From assembly GCF_026676115.1 (NCBI RefSeq), contig NZ_JAPONB010000012.1:1-64000 (forward strand): a DNA stretch of 64,000 nt, given 5' to 3'. This DNA comes from Salinimicrobium sp. TH3 (GTDB taxonomy: Bacteria; Bacteroidota; Bacteroidia; Flavobacteriales; Flavobacteriaceae). Positions 34,505 to 42,331 of the stretch are shown here, in pieces. Under the pieces are notes generated by a model. The model had not been told where the DNA came from. It did no database searches and was given only the letters and a program-made list of their open reading frames with translations. Made by a program: the position numbers and the translations under genes. Position 1 is the first letter of the stretch, and each line of letters begins with the position of its first letter.

Positions 34505-35362
34505 ATGAGCAAACCAAAAGACCTTCCGAAGCAGGAGCAGAAAAAACAACCCGGGAAACAGCAAAAAATGCAGCCCGAGCCCGAGGTGATCAGGAAAGAT
34601 TACAAGGGCAGTGATAAATTAAAGGGAAAAGTGGCTCTTATCACCGGAGGCGATAGCGGAATTGGCCAAAGCGTTGCCGTGCATTTTGCCAAAGAAGGTG
34701 CAAAAGTGGCCATAGTCTATCTTTCTGAAGACAAGGATGCTGAAGAAACTGTAAAAATGATTGAGGAAGCAAGGTCTGAAGCTCTGGCCTTAAAAGGCGA
34801 TCTCAAAGAAGAAGCTTTTTGTAAGGAAGTGGTAAAGAAAACCGTTGAAAAATTCGGCGGACTCAATATTCTTGTAAACAATGCAGCCATGCAATTCCCA
34901 CAGGAGAACCCTGAGCATGTCTCTTCAAACCAGGTGAAAAAAACTTTTGAAACTAATATCTATCCTTATTTCTTTACCGTAACAGAGGCTTTAAAACACC
35001 TTTCAAATGGGGATTGTATAATCAACACCACTTCGGTAACTGCTTACAGGGGCAGTGAACACCTGCTGGATTATTCCAGTACCAAAGGAGCAATAACGGC
35101 TTATACCCGCTCCCTTTCCAAAATGCTGGCAGAAAAGAACATTCGGGTGAATGGGGTGGCACCGGGCCCTATCTGGACTCCGCTCATCCCGGCTAGTTTC
35201 GATGCAGAACACGTAAAAGAATTCGGGAAAAAAGTCCCAATGGGAAGAGCAGGACAACCCAGTGAAGTGGGGCCCGCTTATGTCTTTTTAGCCAGCAAGG
35301 ACGGCAGTTACATCACAGGGCAGGTGATCCATGTTAATGGTGGCGAAGTTGTGGGAGCTTAA
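34505..35362 (+). CDS. Short-chain dehydrogenase, general stress GSP39/YhxD type
   Basis: SDR of 285 residues with the long charged N-terminus (KPKDLPKQEQKKQP, then DYKGSDKLKGKVA) that marks the YhxD/GSP39 glucose- and stress-dehydrogenase-like group. The cofactor motif GGDSGIGQ is near 49, NNAAMQ near 127, and the catalytic YSSTK near 194. Homologues respond to general stress; the substrate is unknown. It is directly followed, with no spacer, by the SemiSWEET gene. Confidence 0.87.
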   Translation: MSKPKDLPKQEQKKQPGKQQKMQPEPEVIRKDYKGSDKLKGKVALITGGDSGIGQSVAVHFAKEGAKVAIVYLSEDKDAEETVKMIEEARSEALALKGDLKEEAFCKEVVKKTVEKFGGLNILVNNAAMQFPQENPEHVSSNQVKKTFETNIYPYFFTVTEALKHLSNGDCIINTTSVTAYRGSEHLLDYSSTKGAITAYTRSLSKMLAEKNIRVNGVAPGPIWTPLIPASFDAEHVKEFGKKVPMGRAGQPSEVGPAYVFLASKDGSYITGQVIHVNGGEVVGA

Positions 35363-35629
35363 ATGTTAGGCTGGACAGAAATATTAGGTCTCACCGCCGG
35401 CGTTTTTACGACAGCCGCAGTTACCCCGCAGATCTGGAAGGCCTGGAAGACGAAAGAGGTGGATGATGTTTCTCCCGGAATGTTCTTTGTACTCATAACA
35501 GGACTGGCTCTTTGGGTGGCTTATGGGATCATTACCAAAGACATACCCATTATTGCTACAAATGGGGTTGCATTCACACTTAATAGTTTTATGCTCTTTC
35601 TCATTTACCGCTATCGGGAGAAAAACTAA
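35363..35629 (+). CDS. SemiSWEET sugar transporter, PQ-loop type
   Basis: Protein of 88 residues with three membrane helices (about 6-25, 37-56, 63-82) and the PQ motif in AAVTPQIWKAWKTK, followed by VDDVSPGMF. This is a bacterial SemiSWEET, which dimerises to form a sugar or small-solute pore. The first base follows the SDR stop directly, so the two are co-translated, perhaps for uptake of the SDR substrate (inference). Confidence 0.9.
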   Translation: MLGWTEILGLTAGVFTTAAVTPQIWKAWKTKEVDDVSPGMFFVLITGLALWVAYGIITKDIPIIATNGVAFTLNSFMLFLIYRYREKN

Positions 35630-35734
35630 CTCATATCATATTAAGCTGTTAATCTTACTTAAAATTCAATTAAGAGATTCTTAAACCTGCTGATAAAAAG
35701 CACTTGAGGCTTTATTTTTACACAAATCCTATTT

Positions 35735-36418
35735 ATGTCACGTGTACAAGCCCCAGAAGTTGAGAGTAATTCATCTTCTTCCAAAACAAAATTCGAAGAT
35801 TTTATCATCGCTAAGGACCATCCATGTTTAATGGCCCAGACGGTCTTTAGTATGGATAAGGTTGACTTTCATGAATATGATAACTTCGGAAGCAGGGAAA
35901 CTGCAAAAGCAATTCTGGCAGACCTAAAAAAGTACATCGCGGCTTATGACTTTGAGAGCAATGAATTTCTAACCTTTCTGGTGGGCTTTAAAGGAAAGCA
36001 GGATTATACTGAAGAGGAATTTGAAAAAACCCTGTGGGAACAATTACAACATTTGCATGAGGTAGACGATACCGAATGGGATGAAGCAGTAAGCGCCGAT
36101 CCCGAAAATAAAAATTTCAGCTTTAGCCTGGGCGGAAAAGCTTTTTACATTGTTGGTTTACATCCAAACAGTTCCCGCAAAGCCAGGCAGGCACCTTATC
36201 CTGCTATTGCTTTTAATCTACACTGGCAATTTGAGAAATTAAGAGAAATGAATACGTATCATACCGTTAGGGATAAGATACGGGAAAGAGATACTGCCTT
36301 GCAGGGTGACATTAATCCCATGCTCGAAGATTTTGGAGAAAACAGTGAGGCAAGACAGTATAGCGGCCAAAAAGTTGGAGAAGAATGGAAATGTCCTTTT
36401 CTTCACGGAAAGAAATAA
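35735..36418 (+). CDS. YqcI/YcgG family protein, heme-dependent N-hydroxylase-like
   Basis: Protein of 227 residues with the family core GLHPNSSRKARQAPYPAIA near 142-160 and the N-terminal HPCLMAQTVF. In guanitoxin biosynthesis a family member (GntA) is a heme-dependent N-hydroxylase of a guanidino group, and other members are thought to oxidise similar substrates. Here it starts a three-gene operon with a PaiB-like flavin protein and a DUF1989 protein. That context suggests oxidation and later breakdown of a guanidine or polyamine compound, but the substrate is not known. Confidence 0.85.
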   Translation: MSRVQAPEVESNSSSSKTKFEDFIIAKDHPCLMAQTVFSMDKVDFHEYDNFGSRETAKAILADLKKYIAAYDFESNEFLTFLVGFKGKQDYTEEEFEKTLWEQLQHLHEVDDTEWDEAVSADPENKNFSFSLGGKAFYIVGLHPNSSRKARQAPYPAIAFNLHWQFEKLREMNTYHTVRDKIRERDTALQGDINPMLEDFGENSEARQYSGQKVGEEWKCPFLHGKK

Positions 36419-36421
36419 TAT

Positions 36422-37033
36422 ATGTTTCGGCAAAAGAAATATCTTAAACAAGATCCCCAATACATTTTTGATTTTATCCAGCAACATCCATTCGCAACTT
36501 TTGTTCTGAATGGAGAAGACCTATTGGCCACACATATTCCGGTCCTGCTGAAAGGTACTCCGGAAAAATTCCTTTTGTACGGTCATATTGCCGAAGCCAA
36601 TGAGCAGTACAAATTTCTAAAAGACGGTCTGGAGGCCCTTCTTATCTTTCACGGAGCACAAGGTTACGTATCCTCCTCCTGGTATAAGGATATTGATATA
36701 AGCACATGGGATTATTCAGCCGTACACGTGAACGTAAAGCTGAAGTTACAGACTACCGAAGAGCTGGAGGAAAGCCTGGAAAATCTTATAAAGAGATTCG
36801 AGAACGACAAACATGATCCAATCTATTATAAAGATCTTCCAAGGGAAATGATAGAGGATCATCTACCGCTCATTACTGGTTTTTGGTGTGAACCGGTAAA
36901 GGTGCAGGCTATCGCGAAATTGCACCAGGGATTCGACAAAGAAGATGTAAAGTCGGTATGCACTCATTTGGAAAAGAGGCAGGATATCGCATTAAGTAAA
37001 AATCTTAAAAAAGAACATGGTACAGATCATTAA
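36422..37033 (+). CDS. PaiB-like FMN-binding protein
   Basis: Protein of 203 residues of the PaiB/FMN-binding split-barrel family: FIQQHPFATFVLNGEDLLATHIPVLL at the N-terminus and LLIFHGAQGYVSSSWY near 71-86. Bacillus PaiB was named a negative regulator, but the fold is that of pyridoxamine-phosphate-oxidase-like flavin proteins. It starts three bases after the YqcI/YcgG stop and overlaps the DUF1989 gene by 17 bases, so it is part of one tightly packed unit. Confidence 0.88.
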   Translation: MFRQKKYLKQDPQYIFDFIQQHPFATFVLNGEDLLATHIPVLLKGTPEKFLLYGHIAEANEQYKFLKDGLEALLIFHGAQGYVSSSWYKDIDISTWDYSAVHVNVKLKLQTTEELEESLENLIKRFENDKHDPIYYKDLPREMIEDHLPLITGFWCEPVKVQAIAKLHQGFDKEDVKSVCTHLEKRQDIALSKNLKKEHGTDH

Positions 37034-37598
37034 AAAACAAACCGGCGCAGCCTTCAAGCTTCAAAAAGGGCAAAAATTAAAGGTGATCGATCCACATGGT
37101 GAGCAGGTAAGTGATATGGTTTTGTTTAATGCCCAGGATCCCCGGGAAAAGATCTCTTCGGGGAAAACTTTGGATTTTGAGGAAAGTATTTTGATCACAA
37201 AAGGCGACTGGTTGTGGAGTAACCGAAGCCATAAAATGATGAAGATCCTGGAGGACACCAATGGTCGCAATGACTTTCTACTGGCCCCGTGCAGCCCCGA
37301 GACTTTTAAGATCATGTACAACAATCCGGACTATCATCCAAGTTGCTTTGAAAATCTCTACACGAATCTCGCTCCCTTCGGGATAGAACCCGATGATGTA
37401 CCCACAGCGTTCAATATATTTATGAATGTGCAATTTGATGAGAAGGGAAAATTAAGTGTGGATCCACCCCTAAGTAAAGCCGGAGATTTTGTTCTCTTTG
37501 AAGCCGAAATGGATCTGATAGTTGCCCTCACCGCCTGCTCTGCCGAGGACAGCAACAACGGCAGCTTCAAGCCAATTCACTTCGAAATCCTGGATTAA
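37017..37598 (+). CDS. DUF1989 (urea carboxylase-associated) family protein
   Basis: Protein of 193 residues matching DUF1989: GQKLKVIDPHGEQVSDMVLF (19-37), PCSPETFKIMYN (91-102) and YHPSCFENL (106-114). Cys92, His107 and Cys110 are candidate metal ligands. DUF1989 proteins in guanidine degradation clusters form carboxyguanidine deiminase; others sit next to urea carboxylase. A stand-alone single copy next to a YqcI/YcgG hydroxylase and a flavin protein is a different setting. It ends shortly before a strong terminator. Confidence 0.88.
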   Translation: MVQIIKKQTGAAFKLQKGQKLKVIDPHGEQVSDMVLFNAQDPREKISSGKTLDFEESILITKGDWLWSNRSHKMMKILEDTNGRNDFLLAPCSPETFKIMYNNPDYHPSCFENLYTNLAPFGIEPDDVPTAFNIFMNVQFDEKGKLSVDPPLSKAGDFVLFEAEMDLIVALTACSAEDSNNGSFKPIHFEILD

Positions 37599-37604
37599 TC
37601 TTTA

Positions 37605-37642
37605 AGAAAAAAATAAACCGGAGCTTTCTCCGGTTTATTTTG
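37605..37642. terminator. Strong bidirectional terminator
   Basis: A thirteen-base perfect stem AAATAAACCGGAG/CTCCGGTTTATTT (37611-37623 with 37628-37640) has a CTTT loop. It closes the YqcI-PaiB-DUF1989 operon and can also serve the small minus-strand gene at 37666. Confidence 0.9.
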
Positions 37643-37665
37643 CAAATTATTTCGCACGACTCTTT

Positions 37666-37761
37666 TTAAATGAGCGAAAACAAATAGATCATATAAAAGG
37701 CCGCCACTAATCCAAATACAAAGACAGCAAAAACAACCGCTTTATTAATTTTAAACTTCAT
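37666..37761 (-). CDS. Micro-protein with one membrane helix, 31 residues
   Basis: A short open frame ATG (37761) to TAA (37666) encodes a basic start (MKFKINK) and one hydrophobic helix (AVVFAVFVFGLVAAFYMIYL). This composition, basic N-terminus then a clean helix, is unlikely by chance and fits a small membrane protein. It sits between TerC (its upstream neighbour on the same strand, 118 nt away) and the terminator at 37605. No Shine-Dalgarno is seen. Function unknown. Confidence 0.45.
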   Translation of the reverse strand: MKFKINKAVVFAVFVFGLVAAFYMIYLFSLI

Positions 37762-37879
37762 TAATTCTTAATTCTTGTTTAAATGTAAAAAATACCTTTT
37801 ATCGTTCAGGATCATTAACAAAGGTTTAGTTTAAATTCAATAAATATTCGACGAAATACCCGTTTTTAACGTTAAACGG

Positions 37880-38602
37880 TTAGGTTGTAGTAGATTTCTT
37901 TTGCTTACTCCTAAATCTTATGTTTAGCATTTCGATACAAAGAGAGAAGAATACCGCGAAGTAAATATATCCTTTAGGAACATGATATTGCAATGCTTCC
38001 ATGACCAGCATAAATCCTATTAAAATAAGGAAAGACAGTGCGAGGATTTGTATAGTGGGGTATTTGTTCACAAATTCTCCAATAGCTTTGGCAAAGATCA
38101 TCATAACGATAATGGAGACTATGACGGCAATAACCATAAGTACAAGTTCATCTGTCAAACCTACTGCCGTCAAAATAGAATCGAATGAAAAAATGATGTC
38201 CAGCATGACGATCTGGAATATGGCATAACCAAAAGAGGAAATCTGTTTTAGTTCATGCTCATGTTCATCTCCTTCCACTTTTGAGTGAATTTCCATAATT
38301 GACTTGAGAAGCAGGAAGATTCCCCCGGCGGCCAGTATAATATCACGCCAACTAAAATCATACCCAAACATAGAAAAAACGGGTTCGGTTAAACTTATGA
38401 GCCAGGTGATGCTAAACAATAAAGCAATCCTCATTATCAAAGCAAGAGAAAGACCTGCAAGACGGGCCTTATTTTGTTGTTCTTTGGGAAGTTTGCCTGC
38501 TACAATAGAGATAAAAATAATGTTGTCAATGCCCAGAACGATCTCCATAAAAGTCAATGTGAGGAGCGCGATCCAGGTGTCTACTTGAAGAAAAATGTCC
38601 AT
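37880..38602 (-). CDS. TerC family integral membrane protein
   Basis: Membrane protein of 240 residues with seven to eight helices. The TerC signature is clear: FMEIVLGIDNIIFISIVAGKLP near 19-40 and the second half DIIFSFDSILTAVGLTDE near 135-152, both with conserved acidic residues in the membrane that suggest metal-ion transport. Members take part in manganese export to secreted enzymes or tellurite resistance. No other ter genes are adjacent, so metal homeostasis is the safer guess. Confidence 0.9.
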   Translation of the reverse strand: MDIFLQVDTWIALLTLTFMEIVLGIDNIIFISIVAGKLPKEQQNKARLAGLSLALIMRIALLFSITWLISLTEPVFSMFGYDFSWRDIILAAGGIFLLLKSIMEIHSKVEGDEHEHELKQISSFGYAIFQIVMLDIIFSFDSILTAVGLTDELVLMVIAVIVSIIVMMIFAKAIGEFVNKYPTIQILALSFLILIGFMLVMEALQYHVPKGYIYFAVFFSLCIEMLNIRFRSKQKKSTTT

Positions 38603-38787
38603 AAAAAAGATGAGAAATTTTGGTTGAGCAGGTGAAGGTATAGCATACTATTCTTACACCAAATCTTTCTTAGAAAAGTTTAAGGTTCTAAAATTAAAAT
38701 TGGCTTCCCAATTTTTTATTCATCTTCCACTAATTTTCTACGGAACCTGTAAAACGACCAGAACAGAATATTTCTTAGCTTTAAAGA

Positions 38788-39237
38788 ATGAGAGAGAGCG
38801 TTTTCAAGGAATCACAAAAATTCTCCCAATGGTGGTTGTGGCTATTATTACTGTCTCTTGGTGCTTTACTTTTCTATACGGCCCCTGCCAACCTGGGAGC
38901 CTTAATACTCCTAGTGGTAAGCCTTCTCTTCCTGGTCATGCGGTTAGTGACACAAGTTGACAAAGAAGGGATAAGGTACCGGTTTTTCCCATTTATCAAA
39001 AGGCGTTATCAATGGCACGAAATAGCTTCTGCCAAGGTGGTGGATTACGGCTTTGTTGGCGGTTGGGGGATACGGCTTTTTACCTCTTACGGGACAATTT
39101 ATAATGTAAAAGGTAGCAAGGGTTTGGCGGTGGAACTTAAAGACGGTAAGAAATTTTGTCTTGGAACACAAAAGCCTGAAGAACTTCAAAATATACTTTC
39201 ATCAATACTTTCTAAACCTTCTAAAAATGGTAATTAA
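38788..39237 (+). CDS. Membrane protein with PH-like domain, unknown
   Basis: Protein of 149 residues: two close membrane helices (about 16-50), then a compact beta-rich part (IRYRFFPFIKRRYQWHEIASAKVVDYG, GGWGIRLFTSYG, and a ...VELKDGKKFCLGTQKPEELQ end) like the bacterial PH domains found behind membrane hairpins. I do not recognise a named family with certainty. The function is unknown. It overlaps the next gene by 11 bases. Confidence 0.7.
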   Translation: MRESVFKESQKFSQWWLWLLLLSLGALLFYTAPANLGALILLVVSLLFLVMRLVTQVDKEGIRYRFFPFIKRRYQWHEIASAKVVDYGFVGGWGIRLFTSYGTIYNVKGSKGLAVELKDGKKFCLGTQKPEELQNILSSILSKPSKNGN

Positions 39238-39721
39238 AGCATTTCTTTATTCTTTTTTCGCATTTTTCATTACTCTGCCTGTTCTTTCCCAGGAAGCCAG
39301 AGATTCTGAACTTTTCCAAACCCTAAAAAAGAAGGACAGCCTTTTGTTCGATGCAGGGTTTAACCACTGCGACATCGCTGCTTTTGAGCATCTAATAAGT
39401 GAGGATCTTGAATTTTATCACGACCAGGGAGGCCTTACCACGAATAAAAAAGATTTCCTCAACAATGTGCGAAACAACATTTGCTCCTCCCCTAACAAAA
39501 AACCATTTAGAAAATTAGATGCAGAAAGCCTGCAGGTCTATCCATTGTACCAGAACGGCAAATTATACGGCGCAATTCAAAAGGGGCGGCATGATTTCTT
39601 CATTAAGGAGCCGGGGAAGGAACTGTACCAAACCAGTACTGCTCTTTTTACTCATGTATGGCTCCTGGAAGATGAAAAATGGATCCTAAAACGGGTACTA
39701 AGCTATGATCACAAAGGCTAG
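39227..39721 (+). CDS. Secreted NTF2-like (DUF4440) protein
   Basis: Protein of 164 residues when started at ATG 39227, which gives a Sec signal peptide (FLYSFFAFFITLPVLSQ). The open frame reaches back to 39161 but would bury the signal. The mature part has the DUF4440/NTF2-like cone pattern: FDAGFNHCDIAAFEHLISEDLEFYHDQGG and a C-terminal FTHVWLLEDEKWILKRVLSYDH. It is likely a periplasmic ligand-binding or small-molecule-modifying domain without a known substrate. It is translationally coupled to the membrane protein before it. Confidence 0.8.
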   Translation: MVIKAFLYSFFAFFITLPVLSQEARDSELFQTLKKKDSLLFDAGFNHCDIAAFEHLISEDLEFYHDQGGLTTNKKDFLNNVRNNICSSPNKKPFRKLDAESLQVYPLYQNGKLYGAIQKGRHDFFIKEPGKELYQTSTALFTHVWLLEDEKWILKRVLSYDHKG

Positions 39722-39808
39722 AGGTTCAAAAAAAGCATTTTCTGCTGTCAATTAATTTTCACTTCTACACTTCTCTTTTAGATGAACTGGATCCTATTAG
39801 GGATCAAA

Positions 39809-39841
39809 TAAAAAGGCCGCAGAATTTCTGCGGCCTTTTAA
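39809..39841. terminator. Bidirectional terminator
   Basis: A twelve-base stem AAAAGGCCGCAG/CTGCGGCCTTTT (39811-39822 with 39828-39839) lies between converging genes and serves mainly the minus-strand gene ending at 39861. Confidence 0.88.
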
Positions 39842-39860
39842 ACTTTATTTTATTTCAAGA

Positions 39861-40634
39861 TTAACCATCACTATTGTCATCGTCGTCGTCATCATCATCA
39901 TCATCGTCATCATCTCCATTGTGATCATCAACGCTCACGAAAGCACCTCCAGAATCAAATTTTAGCTCCATACCATTGTTCAAAGTAACCTCAAAAGAAT
40001 TGTCATCCTCTTTTTCGGCTTCAATGATGCTGTTGTCTGGATAATTTTCGGCTATATAATCTCTTATCACCTGCGGCAATTCTGATACTGCAATGTCATC
40101 ATCATCCTTGTCATCGTTATCATCATCGTCTGCACGGCCCAGGAATTCCCCGTCGGCGTCAAAGATCAATTCTACATCATTGGAGAGTTCAATTTCATAA
40201 TTCCCATTGTTTTCCTTTTCTGCTTCTTCAATGGTGGTACCGGGGAAGTATGTGGTGACGAAATTCCTTATGTTTTCAGGAAGACTTGCCGGTGCAATGT
40301 GCTCATCTCCAAAATCATCGTCATCATCGTCATCAATTCCCAGGAAGTTTCCCTGCTGATCAAAAATAAGTTCTGTTTCGTCGTTGAGCTCTACCTCGTA
40401 ATTATTGTTATCCTCAATTTCGGACTCATAAATGGTGTTTTCGGGGTAATGGGTACTTATGTAATCAAGGATTACCTGTGGTAGCGCGGCTGTGTTCACA
40501 TGATTATCGGCTCGTGGCGCTGTGAGGTTGAGATCCACATCTGTTCCATTATCTCCGCCATCATCATCACTTGAACAGGAATTAAAAGTGAGCATGGCCA
40601 CAATTGCCAGGCTAAAAAGCTTCAGTTCTTTCAT
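39861..40634 (-). CDS. PepSY-like lipoprotein with three repeats and Asp runs
   Basis: Lipoprotein of 257 residues (signal ending FNSC at Cys20, then SSDDD). Three PepSY-like/BLIP-type units lie near 47-100, 113-167 and 181-235. Each opens with LPxxIxxYIxxxYPxxxIxEAExExxNxYEVxLNxxxELxFDxxGxFL. They are separated by linkers of consecutive Asp (for example residues 102-108) and the protein ends in an Asp run of about 13. The acidic linkers look calcium- or cation-binding and surface-directed. The function is unknown; PepSY-like domains are often inhibitors or ligand sensors. The Asp codon runs (GAT/GAC) are prone to length change. Confidence 0.8.
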   Translation of the reverse strand: MKELKLFSLAIVAMLTFNSCSSDDDGGDNGTDVDLNLTAPRADNHVNTAALPQVILDYISTHYPENTIYESEIEDNNNYEVELNDETELIFDQQGNFLGIDDDDDDDFGDEHIAPASLPENIRNFVTTYFPGTTIEEAEKENNGNYEIELSNDVELIFDADGEFLGRADDDDNDDKDDDDIAVSELPQVIRDYIAENYPDNSIIEAEKEDDNSFEVTLNNGMELKFDSGGAFVSVDDHNGDDDDDDDDDDDDDNSDG

Positions 40635-40833
40635 AATACAATTATTTATAGTGGTTTGCGCCTGTAAAACGCGGGAACTGGCTTCAAATTTTAAACTGCT
40701 GCAGATTTAGCACAATTTTAGCATTAACCGGGTTTTCTTAACTTTTGCTTATTCGGAAAAAAATTGCTCCAGGCCTGCCTGCCTCGCACCTCGATCCCTT
40801 AAAATTCAATTGCGTAGCGTTCTGAATTACGAA

Positions 40834-42180
40834 TCATTCAGAAGAAGAGTCTACAGCTTTTATTACTTCTTGCAGAAATGTATTAATATTAAAATCGGGG
40901 TGCTCCACCAGTCCCAGACGAACCACTACCAGGTCTTTCGAAGGAATAATAAACACATGCTGCCCCTGGAAACCGTTAGCTGAAAACAGATCCCGCGGCA
41001 CATCGGGATATAATCCGCCGGCATTGAGCCAAAAATGTGCACCATATTCACCATTGGAGCCCTCGACAGGTTTTACAGTGTATTCCACCCAATCTTTGTT
41101 GATGATCTGTTCCCCATTCCAGTTCCCCTCATTAAGGTACAGCAAACCGAATTTTGCCCAGTCGCGGGCAGTGGCCCAGGAATAGGAAGATCCTACATAG
41201 TTCCCGGCAAGATCGGTTTCCAGGGTCATGGAATGCATTCCTATCTTATCAATAAGTTCCTTGTACCAAAAGTCCAGGTAATCCCGGTAGGAACTAAATT
41301 GATCCCGAATAAGGCCTGATAGAAGATTAGAGGTACCCGAGGAATAGTTCCAGATGCTACCCGGCTCGCCAACCAGGGGTTTGTAAAGCTGCACTTCACT
41401 CATATCTTCGGCCAGAAAAAGCATTTTTGTAACATCTGATATTTTAGTGTAATCTTCTTCCCAGGCGAGTCCGCTGTTCATGTGCAGGAGATCATTGATC
41501 GTGATCTGATTTCTTTCATCCTCCTCCCATTCCGGGAAAAGGTGGTCCTGTTCCAGATCAATTTCTCCCTGTTTTTCCAACACCCCGAGTACGGCACTGG
41601 TAATACTTTTAGTCATGGACCAGCCCAATAATTTTGTGTCTTCAGAAAAACCCGGCGCATATCTTTCGGCTATTAGGTGATCTTTATAAAGAATTACGAC
41701 AGCCCTGGTTTTATGCTCCTCTAAAAAGGCATTTTCAAGTGCTGTTTCCAGCTGAGCAGCATTAACTTCAGCAAAAACCGTATCCCGCGGACTCTCATGT
41801 CCATAGGGATAAGGCGCTGCAACAGGAGTTTGCACCCGCTGCGGGCTTGCTTCCGGCAGGTCATTTTTATCACTTCCTTCGGGAAGAAGAGTGCAACCGA
41901 GTCCGGGATTAAACTGTGCCGTACGCTTTTTAAGCCCAAAGACAGTAGCTGAAGCTGAACGTTTATCATAATCTATTTCATAGTCTGCAAGATCTACAGG
42001 GTCAAAGCCGTTGTCCTGGGAAGCTACGGTCTCGGGATCACGATTGGCTTCAAATACGCAGGAACAATGGTTCTTCGCTGCAAAACCGGTGATGAGATTA
42101 AGACGGGGATAGTAGATGTAAGCAACAATTCCAAGGGCGAGGAGAATGAAGATAATAACGGCAGTAAAGATCTTTTTCAT
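40834..42180 (-). CDS. Membrane-anchored serine hydrolase, class C beta-lactamase fold
   Basis: Protein of 448 residues with an N-terminal membrane helix (5-24) and a beta-lactamase/transpeptidase-like domain. Ser-x-x-Lys is in GWSMTKSITS near 188, and the Tyr-x-Ser/Asn element is YSSGTSN near 278. The third motif is at the C-terminal GQHVFIIPSKDL region. It is probably an esterase, peptidase or peptidoglycan amidohydrolase in the envelope. Beta-lactam resistance should not be inferred. Confidence 0.83.
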   Translation of the reverse strand: MKKIFTAVIIFILLALGIVAYIYYPRLNLITGFAAKNHCSCVFEANRDPETVASQDNGFDPVDLADYEIDYDKRSASATVFGLKKRTAQFNPGLGCTLLPEGSDKNDLPEASPQRVQTPVAAPYPYGHESPRDTVFAEVNAAQLETALENAFLEEHKTRAVVILYKDHLIAERYAPGFSEDTKLLGWSMTKSITSAVLGVLEKQGEIDLEQDHLFPEWEEDERNQITINDLLHMNSGLAWEEDYTKISDVTKMLFLAEDMSEVQLYKPLVGEPGSIWNYSSGTSNLLSGLIRDQFSSYRDYLDFWYKELIDKIGMHSMTLETDLAGNYVGSSYSWATARDWAKFGLLYLNEGNWNGEQIINKDWVEYTVKPVEGSNGEYGAHFWLNAGGLYPDVPRDLFSANGFQGQHVFIIPSKDLVVVRLGLVEHPDFNINTFLQEVIKAVDSSSE

Positions 42181-42331
42181 GGAGAAATATTGGGAATTTA
42201 AATATAAACGTAAATCCCAATACCCTCCAAAAATGAGGGAATAATATGGTTCTATTACAGAATTAAATATAACCGGAATAGTGTCTGGAAAAGTTTAGAC
42301 CCTCTTATCCATAGATCCTTTGTCCCGTTTT

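Noticed and set aside
41721-41969. Frames overlapping known genes on either strand (this one and many similar)
   Set aside because: They are shadows of genes with clear domains; none has its own start context or motif.
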